Notes: generated by a model not told the origin, from the sequence alone. 10,060 nucleotides of DNA from Eubacteriales bacterium (GCA_030695285.1 JAUYTF010000409.1:1-10060), one strand, 5' to 3'. Counted from the stretch's first letter, positions 1 to 6,313 are shown. Numbers and translations are program-made.

Positions 1-2
1 AA

Positions 3-227
3 TTCGAAATCCCCCGTGAAAAGCGCAGCCCGCGCGATACACTGCTCAATGTCTACGGCGCTATGCGTGAGAAGGGGTATGATCCGGTCAATCAAATCGT
101 AGGCTATCTGCTTTCGGGCGATCCTACGTACATTACGAGCCATAACAACGCGCGCTATCTGATTTCCCGCATTGAGCGTGACGAGTTACTCGAAGAGCTG
201 GTTCGCGCATACGTGGAAGGGAAATAG
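3..227 (+). CDS. ireB: IreB family regulatory phosphoprotein (UPF0297/DUF965), C-terminal part
   Basis: The gene enters from the left edge, so its start is missing. The 74 visible residues cover nearly all of a family whose members are about 85-90 residues long. The signature runs [20 protein letters not shown], then [21 protein letters not shown] and the stop; the near-invariant GYLLSGDP and the [10 protein letters not shown] helix identify it. In Enterococcus, IreB is a small cytoplasmic substrate of the PASTA kinase IreK and phosphatase IreP and influences cephalosporin tolerance. The phosphorylated threonines there lie near the N-terminus, which is outside this window. The next genes, ruvX and a DUF1292 gene, are its usual partners; alaS is often upstream. 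The TAG stop overlaps an AGGAG sequence just ahead of a decoy ruvX start. Identification is firm, but the role in this organism is inferred from the family. Confidence 0.93.
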   Translation, partial: FEIPREKRSPRDTLLNVYGAMREKGYDPVNQIVGYLLSGDPTYITSHNNARYLISRIERDELLEELVRAYVEGK

Positions 228-310
228 GAGAACATGCTTCGTGTTCTCGCATTTGACATTTGTAGAAGGGAAACGCTGACGCATGCTTCGTATTCTCGCA
301 TTTGATATTG
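213..310 (+). repeat. Imperfect 49-bp tandem duplication of the ireB end / ruvX start junction
   Basis: Copy 1 (213-261) and copy 2 (262-310) match at 37 of 49 positions without gaps by hand alignment. Each holds the last ireB codons (V-E-G-K), a 9-base spacer and the first ruvX codons. Copy 1 reads VEGK-TAG and copy 2 VEGKR-TGA in the corresponding frame. Both then give ATG-CTT-CGT followed by GTT or ATT. Eight of the 12 differences fall in the spacer. Of the others, GTG/GTA and GAC/GAT are silent, GTT/ATT is Val/Ile, and one is at the last base. Because 49 is not a multiple of 3, the first ruvX start is out of frame with the gene. Confidence 0.85.
234..305 (+). other. Truncated decoy ruvX start, 23-codon ORF
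   Basis: An ATG at 234 opens a reading frame that begins MLRVLAFDI, almost the same as the true RuvX N-terminus MLRILAFDI. It then runs out of frame through the second copy of the junction and stops at TGA 303-305, 23 bases inside ruvX. An AGGAG at 226-230 lies only 3 bases ahead of it. If translated, it would deliver ribosomes past the real ruvX ATG at 283 and could couple or compete with that start. I see no independent function for the peptide; it is most simply a remnant of the duplication. Confidence 0.5.
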
Positions 311-705
311 GCGAAAAGCGCATCGGCGTTGCCGTGAGCGATCCACTTGGCATCACCGCGCAGGGGATAGAAACCTATCACCGCACGGACGATCTGGAGC
401 AGGATGTCGGTTATCTCATCAAGCTCGCAAACGGCTACAAACCCGTGAAGATCGTCTTCGGCCTTCCGCGCAACATGGACGGCAGTTATGGCTTTCAGGC
501 GCAGATCACGCGCGAGTTTGCCGATGCGGTGTTGGCAAAATGGGACGGCGACCACGCTTTTCAGGATGAAAGGCTGACCACCGCCAGCGCGCGGCGCGTA
601 TTGATCGAGGCGGATGTAAGCCGCGAAAAGCGCAAGCAGGTGATCGACAAAGTCGCCGCCGTGGTGATTTTACAGGGCTATCTGGACGCGCACGGAAACA
701 CATAA
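283..705 (+). CDS. ruvX: Putative pre-16S rRNA nuclease / Holliday junction resolvase-like protein (YqgF family)
   Basis: The 140-residue protein has the usual length and the RNase H-like fold signature of YqgF/RuvX. Residues 1-20 carry the first strand with the catalytic Asp8 in AFDIGEKRIGVAVSDPLG. VFGLPRNMDGS at about 58-68 matches the family's V-G-L-P-x-N-x-D-G-S motif. DERLTT at about 96-101 supplies the acidic residue of the third motif, and a helix ending DKVAAVVILQGYLD near the C-terminus holds the last conserved Asp. In E. coli the protein is implicated in 5' maturation of 16S rRNA; a Holliday junction role was proposed from structure. The chosen ATG gives the canonical N-terminus. 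Its ribosome site is poor (AGAAGGGA at 264-271, 11 bases away). A partial duplicate of the gene start lies just upstream. Confidence 0.93.
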   Translation: MLRILAFDIGEKRIGVAVSDPLGITAQGIETYHRTDDLEQDVGYLIKLANGYKPVKIVFGLPRNMDGSYGFQAQITREFADAVLAKWDGDHAFQDERLTTASARRVLIEADVSREKRKQVIDKVAAVVILQGYLDAHGNT

Positions 706-796
706 CTCTTTATGGGCAAGTGACTCTCTGCGAGGATGGAACGTAGCAGAAGAGCAATTATCATTGTTCAGCATCAGGACAGAAAGAGGTACGCGT

Positions 797-1090
797 ATGG
801 AAGAGCAGAATACCCTCATCGAGCTCGTCGATGAAAGCGGCAACTCCGTAAAGTTTGACCTCGTGATGACATTTGATTACGAGGGAAAGCGCTATGCCGC
901 GCTCCTGCCCATCGACGCTGTGGAAAACGTTGGCGACGACGAGGTTGTGCTGCTCGAAGTCGTGAAAGACAAAGACGGCGAAAACTTTGTTTCTATCGAT
1001 AATCCCGTCATGCTGGACGAAGTCTTCAATGAGTTCATTGAGCTCTTTGATGAGATGGCGGACGGGGACGAAGAAGACGACGAGCATTAA
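797..1090 (+). CDS. DUF1292 (UPF0473, YrzB-like) small acidic protein
   Basis: The 97-residue product begins MEEQNTLIELVDESGN and contains the typical DUF1292 pattern: a first strand pair, then FDYEGKRYAALLP at about 31-43, then EVVLLEVVKDKDGENFVSIDNPV, and a very acidic tail of Asp and Glu. Family members are about 85-110 residues and of unknown biochemical function. They sit beside ireB and ruvX across Bacillota, as here. I chose the ATG at 797 because AGAGGT at 785-790 lies 6 bases upstream and the family starts close to this point. An in-frame TTG at 764 would add 11 residues with no resemblance to the family. The 91 bases after ruvX show no convincing promoter, so it is probably co-transcribed. 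Confidence 0.88.
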   Translation: MEEQNTLIELVDESGNSVKFDLVMTFDYEGKRYAALLPIDAVENVGDDEVVLLEVVKDKDGENFVSIDNPVMLDEVFNEFIELFDEMADGDEEDDEH

Positions 1091-1154
1091 CGCACGCAAA
1101 TTACGAAGACAGCGTGAAGAACGCGCTGTTTCCGCGCAAATCGGACGATTTTAC

Positions 1155-1184
1155 TTGCATAGGTAAAAACAGCTATGCTATAAT
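1155..1184 (+). promoter_or_regulatory. Sigma-A type promoter for rpsB-tsf
   Basis: A -35 element TTGCAT at 1155-1160 is followed, after 18 bases, by a perfect -10 TATAAT at 1179-1184. A TG at 1176-1177 makes it an extended -10. Transcription would start near 1190-1192, leaving a leader of about 100 bases before rpsB. This is the clearest promoter in the window and suits a highly expressed ribosomal operon. Confidence 0.8.
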
Positions 1185-1190
1185 TTTCAA

Positions 1191-1294
1191 GGCATCACGC
1201 ACCGGTGCGGATCCGTCGGCTCGTGCCTGCTGATAAAGCAGGTTACCGGGGGAAATGAAACACCGGGAAGAAAAGAACGAGGAGGTTACTTATC
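1191..1294 (+). promoter_or_regulatory. Structured 5' leader of rpsB
   Basis: The predicted transcript leader can fold. CCTGC at 1226-1230 pairs with GCAGG at 1238-1242 around a 7-base loop, and CCGGT at 1202-1206 can pair with ACCGG at 1245-1249 to enclose it. Alternatives exist, such as GGC-TCGT-GCC around 1218-1227, which would exclude part of the first hairpin. No T tract follows, so it is not an intrinsic terminator. The leader ends with a strong GAGGAGGT at 1279-1286, 9 bases before the rpsB ATG. Leaders of rpsB are autoregulated by S2 in some bacteria; that this one is so is inference. Confidence 0.4.
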
Positions 1295-2029
1295 ATGTCC
1301 GTGATTTCCATGAAGCAACTATTGGAAGCTGGTGTCCATTTCGGCCATCAGACCCGCCGCTGGAACCCGAAGATGAAGGAATACATCTTCACGGAGCGCA
1401 ACGGCATCTACATCATCGACCTGCAGAAAACCGTAAAAAAGATCGAAGAGGCTTACAATTTCGTGCGCAGCGTCGCCGAAAAGAATCAGTCTGTTCTTTT
1501 TGTCGGCACCAAGAAGCAGGCGCAGGAGTCCATTGAGCAGGAATCAAAGCGCTGCGATATGTATTATGTCAATCAGCGTTGGCTCGGCGGAATGCTAACC
1601 AACTTTAAGACCATCCAGGGCCGCATCGCTCGTCTGCGTCAGATTGAGCAGATGGAAGCCAACGGTGATTTTGAGCTTCTGCCGAAAAAAGAAGTCATTC
1701 AACTGCGCGCCGAGCAGCAAAAGCTCGTCAAGAACCTCGGCGGCATCAAAGAGATGAAGAAGCTGCCCAGCGCACTCTTCGTCGTCGATCCGCGCAAAGA
1801 ACACATTGCCATCGCCGAAGCGCGCACGCTCAAGATCCCGATCGTCGCCATCATCGACACCAACTGCGATCCGGACGAGATCGATTACCCGATTCCGGGT
1901 AATGACGACGCCATCCGCGCGGTCAAGCTCATCACCGCCAAGATTGCGGACGCCGTGATCGAAGGCCGCCAGGGCGAGCAACTGACCGACGTCGATGCGC
2001 CGGTGAGCGCAGAAGAAGTGACCGAGTAA
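1295..2029 (+). CDS. rpsB: 30S ribosomal protein S2
   Basis: The 244-residue protein is a complete S2, which binds late to the head-body junction of the 30S subunit and helps recruit S1 or its equivalents. The first 40 residues hold the hallmark [20 protein letters not shown] followed by [20 protein letters not shown]. Further family blocks are [22 protein letters not shown] at about 96-108, the coiled-coil-like helical insert near 110-150, [19 protein letters not shown], and [26 protein letters not shown]. The C-terminus ends in an acidic tail, as is usual. The ATG has the best ribosome site of the window (GAGGAGGT, 9 bases upstream). It is followed after 24 bases by tsf, the standard pair, and shares one promoter with it. 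Confidence 0.98.
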   Translation: MSVISMKQLLEAGVHFGHQTRRWNPKMKEYIFTERNGIYIIDLQKTVKKIEEAYNFVRSVAEKNQSVLFVGTKKQAQESIEQESKRCDMYYVNQRWLGGMLTNFKTIQGRIARLRQIEQMEANGDFELLPKKEVIQLRAEQQKLVKNLGGIKEMKKLPSALFVVDPRKEHIAIAEARTLKIPIVAIIDTNCDPDEIDYPIPGNDDAIRAVKLITAKIADAVIEGRQGEQLTDVDAPVSAEEVTE

Positions 2030-2053
2030 CGCTTCAGCGAAGGAGAAATAACC

Positions 2054-2977
2054 ATGTTTACAGCCAAAGACGTAATGGCGCTGCGCGAACTGACGCAGGC
2101 CGGCATGATGGATTGCAAAAAGGCGCTCACCGAGTGCGAAGGCGACTTCGAAAAAGCCAAAGACTACCTGCGTGAAAAAGGCCTCGCCGCCGCTGCCAAG
2201 AAGGCCAGCCGCATCGCTGCGGAAGGCATCGTGAGCAGCTATTTCTGCAGTGAGTGCGGTGTCGCCGTGATCATCGAGGTCAACTGCGAAACCGACTTTG
2301 TCGCCAAGACAGACGATTTTCACGCCTATGTCGATAAGCTCGCCGAGCAGGTCGGCAAAGAGAATCCCGCGGATGTGGACGCGCTGCTTATGCAGAGTGC
2401 GCTCTATGCACCGGGTCTCACTCTCAGCGATACGCTCAACGAGATGGTCGCAAAGATCGGCGAAAAAGTCAGTATCCGCCGCTTCACCCGCTATGAGGGT
2501 GTTGTGGATACCTATATCCATTTGGGAGGCCGCATCGGCGTGCTCGTCGATTTAGACGCGCCTGTCGCCCTGAAGGATAACGCGGAGCTCAAGCAGGTTG
2601 CGCACGACATCGCGATGCACATCGCGGCGGCGCGCCCCACCTACCTCACTCGTGAAGAAGTGCCGGAATCGGAACTCGAGCACGAGAAGGAAATCAACCG
2701 CAACATCGCGCTCAACGAAGAAAAGCCCAAGCCCGCCGCCGTCATCGAGAAGATGCTCTCCGGCCGCATTGAGAAGTTCTTCAAGGAAATCTGCCTGCTC
2801 GAGCAACTGTTCGTCAAGGACACCACCCTCTCGATCACGCAGCTGCTGGAAAAGGCTTCCAAGGATCTTGGCGCGAAGATTTCCATCAAGCGCTTCACCC
2901 GTTATGAGATGGGCGAAGGGCTGCAAAAGCGTGAGAACAATTTTGCGGAAGAAGTCATGAGCCAGACTAAAGCGTAA
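2054..2977 (+). CDS. tsf: Elongation factor Ts
   Basis: The 307-residue protein is the nucleotide exchange factor that releases GDP from EF-Tu. The N-terminal UBA-like domain (about 1-50) reads [17 protein letters not shown] and ends with [14 protein letters not shown]. The EF-Tu contact motif TDFVAK is at 80-85. The core has the family's two related halves, each ending in a similar strand and motif (RRFTRYE, then [12 protein letters not shown] near the C-terminus). Length is typical for Clostridia and slightly longer than in E. coli. The ATG follows AAGGAG by 8 bases. One oddity is a Cys-x2-Cys at residues 65 and 68, where many homologues have a Gly-rich His-containing turn. The gene is closed by an intrinsic terminator directly after its stop. 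Confidence 0.98.
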   Translation: MFTAKDVMALRELTQAGMMDCKKALTECEGDFEKAKDYLREKGLAAAAKKASRIAAEGIVSSYFCSECGVAVIIEVNCETDFVAKTDDFHAYVDKLAEQVGKENPADVDALLMQSALYAPGLTLSDTLNEMVAKIGEKVSIRRFTRYEGVVDTYIHLGGRIGVLVDLDAPVALKDNAELKQVAHDIAMHIAAARPTYLTREEVPESELEHEKEINRNIALNEEKPKPAAVIEKMLSGRIEKFFKEICLLEQLFVKDTTLSITQLLEKASKDLGAKISIKRFTRYEMGEGLQKRENNFAEEVMSQTKA

Positions 2978-2986
2978 CTGCCACCG

Positions 2987-3014
2987 AGGAACACGGCAAC
3001 GTGTTCCTTTTTTT
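2987..3014 (+). terminator. Intrinsic terminator after tsf
   Basis: A perfect 9-bp stem, AGGAACACG pairing with CGTGTTCCT, is closed by a GCAA tetraloop and runs into a 7-base T tract. It begins 9 bases after the tsf stop. It should end most rpsB-tsf transcripts. pyrH begins only 36 bases later with no recognisable promoter between, so pyrH probably depends on read-through. Confidence 0.9.
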
Positions 3015-3050
3015 AGGCAAAAAACACGATCGGGAGGCAAGAAAAACACC

Positions 3051-3743
3051 ATGTATCATCGCGTATTGCTCAAAATCAGCGGAGAGGCACTCTCTTCCGA
3101 ACAGTCCGTCATCTGCCGCGAAACCGTACTTGATACGGTCGCGAAGATCAAATCGATTCGAAAGAAGGACGTTCAGATCGGCATCGTCGTCGGCGGCGGA
3201 AACATCATGCGCGGCCGAAGCGCCGAAGGCATGGAGCGCAATCGCGCGGATCACATTGGCATGCTGGCCACCGCGATCAACTCGCTTGCCTTGCAGGACG
3301 CGCTGGAAGCTGCGGGCGTGCCCTGCGTGGTGCAGTCCGCCGTGGATATGGATCGGTTTTGTGATCCTTACTCCGCCAGAAGCGCGAAGCGTGCGCTGGA
3401 GGAGGGCAAGGTCGTCATCTTTGCCTGCGGCAGTGGCTGCCCGTTTTTTTCAACGGATACGGCGGCAGCGCTGCGCGCAGCCGAGATCGGCGCGGATGCG
3501 CTGCTGCTGGCCAAAAACATCGACGCGATCTATTCTGCCGATCCAAAGACCGATCCAGAAGCCGTGCGCTACAGTCGCATCAGCTACGACCGCGTGATGG
3601 CGGAAACTTTGCGCGCAACCGATCTGACCGCGATTACACTCTGCAAGGAGCAAAAAATTCCGATTCGGGCGTTCGCGCTCTCTCAGATCGAGCAGATATT
3701 TGAGGACGACTCCATCGGCACGCACATCGTCGAACAAGAATGA
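3051..3743 (+). CDS. pyrH: Uridylate kinase (UMP kinase)
   Basis: The 230-residue protein phosphorylates UMP to UDP with ATP; it is the bacterial hexameric type of the amino acid kinase fold. KISGEAL at 8-14 is the ATP loop, VVGGGNIMRG at about 46-55 the glycine motif, and DHIGMLAT with Asp67 (E. coli Asp77) the UMP region. GSGCPFFSTDTAA at about 127-139 includes Asp136 (E. coli Asp146), and IDAIYSADP precedes the C-terminal ATP-site segment. Residue 130 is Cys where E. coli and most homologues have Asn (Asn140, in GTGNPFF), and residue 128 is Ser for Thr. The ATG gives the usual short N-terminus, but its GGGAGG site at 3032-3037 is unusually far, 13 bases. The gene lies between the tsf terminator and frr, the standard order. 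Confidence 0.96.
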   Translation: MYHRVLLKISGEALSSEQSVICRETVLDTVAKIKSIRKKDVQIGIVVGGGNIMRGRSAEGMERNRADHIGMLATAINSLALQDALEAAGVPCVVQSAVDMDRFCDPYSARSAKRALEEGKVVIFACGSGCPFFSTDTAAALRAAEIGADALLLAKNIDAIYSADPKTDPEAVRYSRISYDRVMAETLRATDLTAITLCKEQKIPIRAFALSQIEQIFEDDSIGTHIVEQE

Positions 3744-3836
3744 TGCTATTTCGGATTGCGCCTTAAAAAGCGGCTGACTGTACGCTTCATGAGGCGTTTC
3801 ATTTTTGGTCAATTCAGAGGCGCATGAAGATCGGGC

Positions 3837-3866
3837 TTGAATCATTGGCATCAACTATAGTAGAAT
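3837..3866 (+). promoter_or_regulatory. Possible promoter for frr and downstream genes
   Basis: In the 148-base gap after pyrH, TTGAAT at 3837-3842 is spaced 18 bases from TAGAAT at 3861-3866. Both match sigma-A consensus at four or five of six positions. TATAGT at 3856-3861 is an alternative -10 but would be too close to this -35. A start near 3873 would leave a leader of only about 20 bases, just enough for AGGAGGA at 3878-3884, 7 bases before the frr ATG. The rest of the gap holds a weak stem (3783-3796) with no strong terminator. Confidence 0.45.
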
Positions 3867-3891
3867 AAAAGGCGTACAGGAGGAATGGAAT

Positions 3892-4449
3892 ATGGCAAGC
3901 GATATTATTGACAGCACGAAAGAACGTATGCAAAAGACCATTTCCGTGCTCAAGACAGAGCTCGGCGGTCTTCGCGCGGGGCGCGCAAACGCGCAGCTGC
4001 TCGATCGCATCATGGTAGATTATTTCGGAACGCCGACGCCGATACAACAGATCGGCAACATCTCTACGCCGGAGCCACGTATGCTGCTCATCTCTGTCTG
4101 GGATAACAAGCTGATCCCTGCCGTTGAGAAGGCGATTCAAAAGTCCGATCTTGGCATCAACCCATCCAACGACGGAAAAGTCATTCGGTTGCTCTTTCCG
4201 GAGCTGAACGAAGAGCGCAGAAAAGAGCTCGTCAAGATCGTCAAGAAGAAGGGCGAGGAGAGCAAAATTGCCATCCGCGCCATTCGCCGCGATGCAAACG
4301 AACAGATCAAGAAAGACGAGAAGGACAATCTTATCACGGAAGACGATCGCAAGTTTCTGGACGACAAGGTGCAAAAATTGACCGACGATCTGGTCAAAGA
4401 GATCGAGTCGATCCTTGTTACCAAGGAAAAGGAGATACTGTCCGTTTGA
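3892..4449 (+). CDS. frr: Ribosome recycling factor
   Basis: The 185-residue protein is a complete, standard-length RRF, the tRNA-shaped factor that splits post-termination ribosomes with EF-G. Domain I helices (residues 1-30 and 105-185) carry [14 protein letters not shown], and [34 protein letters not shown] at the back includes the conserved Arg run that contacts 23S rRNA. Domain II (about 31-104) holds [20 protein letters not shown] and [20 protein letters not shown] quote the two longer stretches only as landmarks of the family. AGGAGGA 7 bases upstream supports the ATG. The TGA stop shares four bases (TTGA) with the TTG start of the next small gene, so the two are probably translationally coupled. 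Confidence 0.98.
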   Translation: MASDIIDSTKERMQKTISVLKTELGGLRAGRANAQLLDRIMVDYFGTPTPIQQIGNISTPEPRMLLISVWDNKLIPAVEKAIQKSDLGINPSNDGKVIRLLFPELNEERRKELVKIVKKKGEESKIAIRAIRRDANEQIKKDEKDNLITEDDRKFLDDKVQKLTDDLVKEIESILVTKEKEILSV

Positions 4450-4682
4450 TCAGCGTACTCGGCCTCTCTCCCGATCGCGCCAAAGAGCTACTTGCGCTTG
4501 AAGGTGTAACGGTAACGCTCGAGGAGGTGCGCTCGAGAAAAGGTGTGGAAGGCGGAACTCAAGTGCGCGTGATCCGGCAGACCATGCTGGATGCGGGGCA
4601 CGCGGCGCTCGTATACGCGGTATTTCGAACAGAACCGATTGAAGCAAATCCCGAAGCGGACAGGTTCACTCGAAATAAGTAA
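4446..4682 (+). CDS. Small uncharacterised protein between frr and uppS (possibly PASTA-like)
   Basis: A 78-codon frame begins with TTG inside the frr stop (TTGA overlap) and ends just before the uppS leader hairpin. AGGAG at 4429-4433 inside frr lies 12 bases upstream, so coupling to frr is the likely way it is translated. The product begins [20 protein letters not shown] and continues as a mixed strand segment with [10 protein letters not shown] and [12 protein letters not shown], then a polar tail. The order, a short helix with an Ala-x-x-Leu-Leu pattern followed by strands, resembles a single PASTA domain, but I cannot claim homology by eye. No signal peptide, membrane segment or Cys is present. 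Codon choice and G+C match its neighbours and it fills the gap exactly, which argues for a real gene. Function is unknown. Confidence 0.65.
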   Translation: MISVLGLSPDRAKELLALEGVTVTLEEVRSRKGVEGGTQVRVIRQTMLDAGHAALVYAVFRTEPIEANPEADRFTRNK

Positions 4683-4698
4683 ATGTTATAACGATTGC

Positions 4699-4732
4699 TC
4701 GAGGTGCAGGGTGCTTTCGCACTGCACCTCGA
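4699..4732 (+). promoter_or_regulatory. Strong hairpin in the uppS leader
   Basis: TCGAGGTGCA at 4699-4708 pairs perfectly with TGCACCTCGA at 4723-4732. Inside it, GTGC at 4711-4714 pairs with GCAC at 4719-4722 around a TTTC loop, leaving a 2-base GG bulge. No T tract follows, so it is not an intrinsic terminator. It ends 8 bases before the uppS GGAGG at 4741-4745. It may stabilise or mark a processing point in the mRNA, insulate uppS from upstream translation, or bind a protein; which one is unknown. Confidence 0.7.
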
Positions 4733-4748
4733 TCTGTAACGGAGGCAT

Positions 4749-5501
4749 ATGGCAATCTACAGCGATGAAGAAATCCGCGCTTTCGGTCTGGATAGAGACG
4801 CCCTGCCAAAGCACATCGCAATTATCATGGACGGAAACGGCCGCTGGGCAAAGAAGCGCAGACTCTCGCGTAGCGCAGGACACCGCGCGGGGGTTGACCG
4901 CTTGCGTGGCATCATCCGCATGTCCTCCGATTTGGAGATTGCTTCGCTTACGCTTTATGCGTTTTCTACAGAGAACTGGAAGCGCCCTTCCGATGAAGTC
5001 AGCACGCTCATGGCGCTCCTGATTGAGTATTTCACCAAAGAGATTGACGAGTTGTTTTCCAACAATGTGCGCATCCGCATCATCGGTGCCTATCAAGACT
5101 TTGCTTCTCCTGTTCGTTCGGTGATCGAGCGCGCGATGAAGCGCACAGAAAACAACACGGGGCTGAATCTGAATATCGCGCTCAACTACGGCAGCCGCGC
5201 GGAGATTCTACGCGCGGCAAACCTCGCCATGCGTCAGGCAGTCGCAGAAGGAAAGAGCGAGATTACGGCAGAGATGCTTGAAGGCAACTTTTACACAGCA
5301 GGACAGCCGGAGGTTGATCTCGTGATCCGCACCAGCGGCGAACATCGCATTTCCAACTTTCTGCTGTATCAGATTTCGTATGCGGAGTTGCTGTTTCCGG
5401 AAGAATTCTGGCCGGATTTTTCAGACGAAGCGTATCTTTCCGCGCTGCGTGTTTACCAGAGCCGCTCCCGCCGATTTGGCGGACTGGAGGGAAACGCATG
5501 A
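4749..5501 (+). CDS. uppS: Undecaprenyl diphosphate synthase (cis-prenyltransferase)
   Basis: The 250-residue cytosolic enzyme adds eight isopentenyl units to farnesyl diphosphate to make the C55 lipid carrier for peptidoglycan and other wall polymers. HIAIIMDGNGRWA at 22-34 contains the catalytic Asp28 and the phosphate loop. Further motifs are GHRAGVDRLR, YAFSTENWKRP with Ser73-Trp77, and RTSGEHRISNFLLYQ with Arg194 and Arg200 binding IPP diphosphate. The family's usual Trp in the last motif (FLLWQ) is Tyr here, a mild change. The ATG is the first possible start after an in-frame stop at 4737; GGAGG is only 3 bases upstream, a short spacing. Its TGA overlaps the cdsA ATG (ATGA), as in the Bacillus order. 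Confidence 0.97.
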   Translation: MAIYSDEEIRAFGLDRDALPKHIAIIMDGNGRWAKKRRLSRSAGHRAGVDRLRGIIRMSSDLEIASLTLYAFSTENWKRPSDEVSTLMALLIEYFTKEIDELFSNNVRIRIIGAYQDFASPVRSVIERAMKRTENNTGLNLNIALNYGSRAEILRAANLAMRQAVAEGKSEITAEMLEGNFYTAGQPEVDLVIRTSGEHRISNFLLYQISYAELLFPEEFWPDFSDEAYLSALRVYQSRSRRFGGLEGNA

Positions 5502-6313
5502 AGACACGCATTATTGTTGGAATACTTCTCGTTCTGCTGCTGATCGCTGTGTTGTTTTTCGGCGGGTTTTTGCTGCTGAGCGTGCTCGCTTTGTTTTCGC
5601 TTGCCGCGATCTTTGAGATGGGGCAGACGTTACGCAAGTAAAGCTATGACCCAATTCTGATTCCGGCATATGTGTTTGCAGTTGCTTACCCATTTGTTTA
5701 CTTCTATCTAGGTATGCTACCAATGTTCATTTTTTACATGGCAACCGTAATGGCGACGATGATCTGGTCGCTCTTCACCAAACGGCACACAACGAACGAT
5801 ATCGTTCCGTCGTTGTTCATTCTGAATTATCCGACGCTGTTTCTAATGTGCATGATGCTGGTCTATTACAGCTTTGACAGACCGATTGCGCTTGTTGCAG
5901 CGGGCATCGCTTATGCAGCGCCCGGGTGCTCGGACACGTTTGCCTACTTTGGCGGAACATTTCTCGGAAAACACAAACTCTGCCCGACGATCAGCCCGAA
6001 AAAGACGGTCGAAGGCGCGATCTTTGCATTGATCGGCGGTACGGCGTTCGGTTTTGGCATGTATTATCTCCAGAATCTTTGGGGCGCATCGATCAAGATG
6101 CCGGTTCTGGTGCTGCTGGGTCTCGGCTGCGGCCTGTTATCCCAGTTTGGCGATCTGTTCGCATCGTTGCTGAAACGCTGGGCTGGCGTAAAAGATTATT
6201 CCAGCGTGTTTCCCGGACACGGCGGCATCATCGACCGCATAGACAGCATCTTGTTCTCCACTCCGCTCGTGCTCTGCGTGTTTTTGATCATGCAAAAGCT
6301 TGCGGTATTTTGA
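5498..6313 (+). pseudogene. cdsA: Phosphatidate cytidylyltransferase gene with an in-frame TAA
   Basis: CdsA is the membrane enzyme that makes CDP-diacylglycerol from phosphatidic acid and CTP, an essential step to all phospholipids. The frame starts at the ATG overlapping the uppS stop and reads 47 codons (two hydrophobic segments ending in MGQTLRK). It meets TAA at 5639-5641, then continues in the same frame, unbroken, to TGA 6311-6313. The distal part holds the hydrophobic segments, SDTFAYFGGTFLGKHKL and SPKKTVEG. Near its end is the full family signature: S-L-L-K-R, then K-D, then FPGHGGIIDRIDS. Without the stop the product would be 271 residues, a normal length. No frameshift or second stop is seen. 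Restart at GTG 5672 or ATG 5714 is possible, but neither has a clear ribosome site. It could be a recent null, a recoded or split gene, or a consensus error. Confidence 0.85.

Noticed and set aside
1109..1129. Stem ACAGCG/CGCTGT after the DUF1292 gene as a terminator
   Set aside because: Six base pairs with a 9-base loop and only two T residues following are too weak for an intrinsic terminator.
1255..1536. A 93-codon frame starting at ATG 1255 and overlapping rpsB
   Set aside because: It runs mostly inside rpsB in another frame, its product is low-complexity charged sequence, and its purine-rich upstream stretch is too close to the ATG for a normal ribosome site.
1595..2521. A 308-codon open frame on the minus strand across rpsB and tsf
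   Set aside because: It is antisense to two unmistakable genes, has no resemblance to a known family, and arises from codon bias in G+C-moderate coding DNA.
3783..3806. CGCTT/AGGCG stem followed by T-rich bases after pyrH as a terminator
   Set aside because: The stem is five pairs including a G-T pair, and the T run is interrupted; at most a weak pause.
5672..6313. The distal cdsA part as an independent gene starting at GTG 5672
   Set aside because: No ribosome site is visible, it is in the same frame as the upstream 47 codons, and together they make one normal-length CdsA; kept as one interrupted gene.
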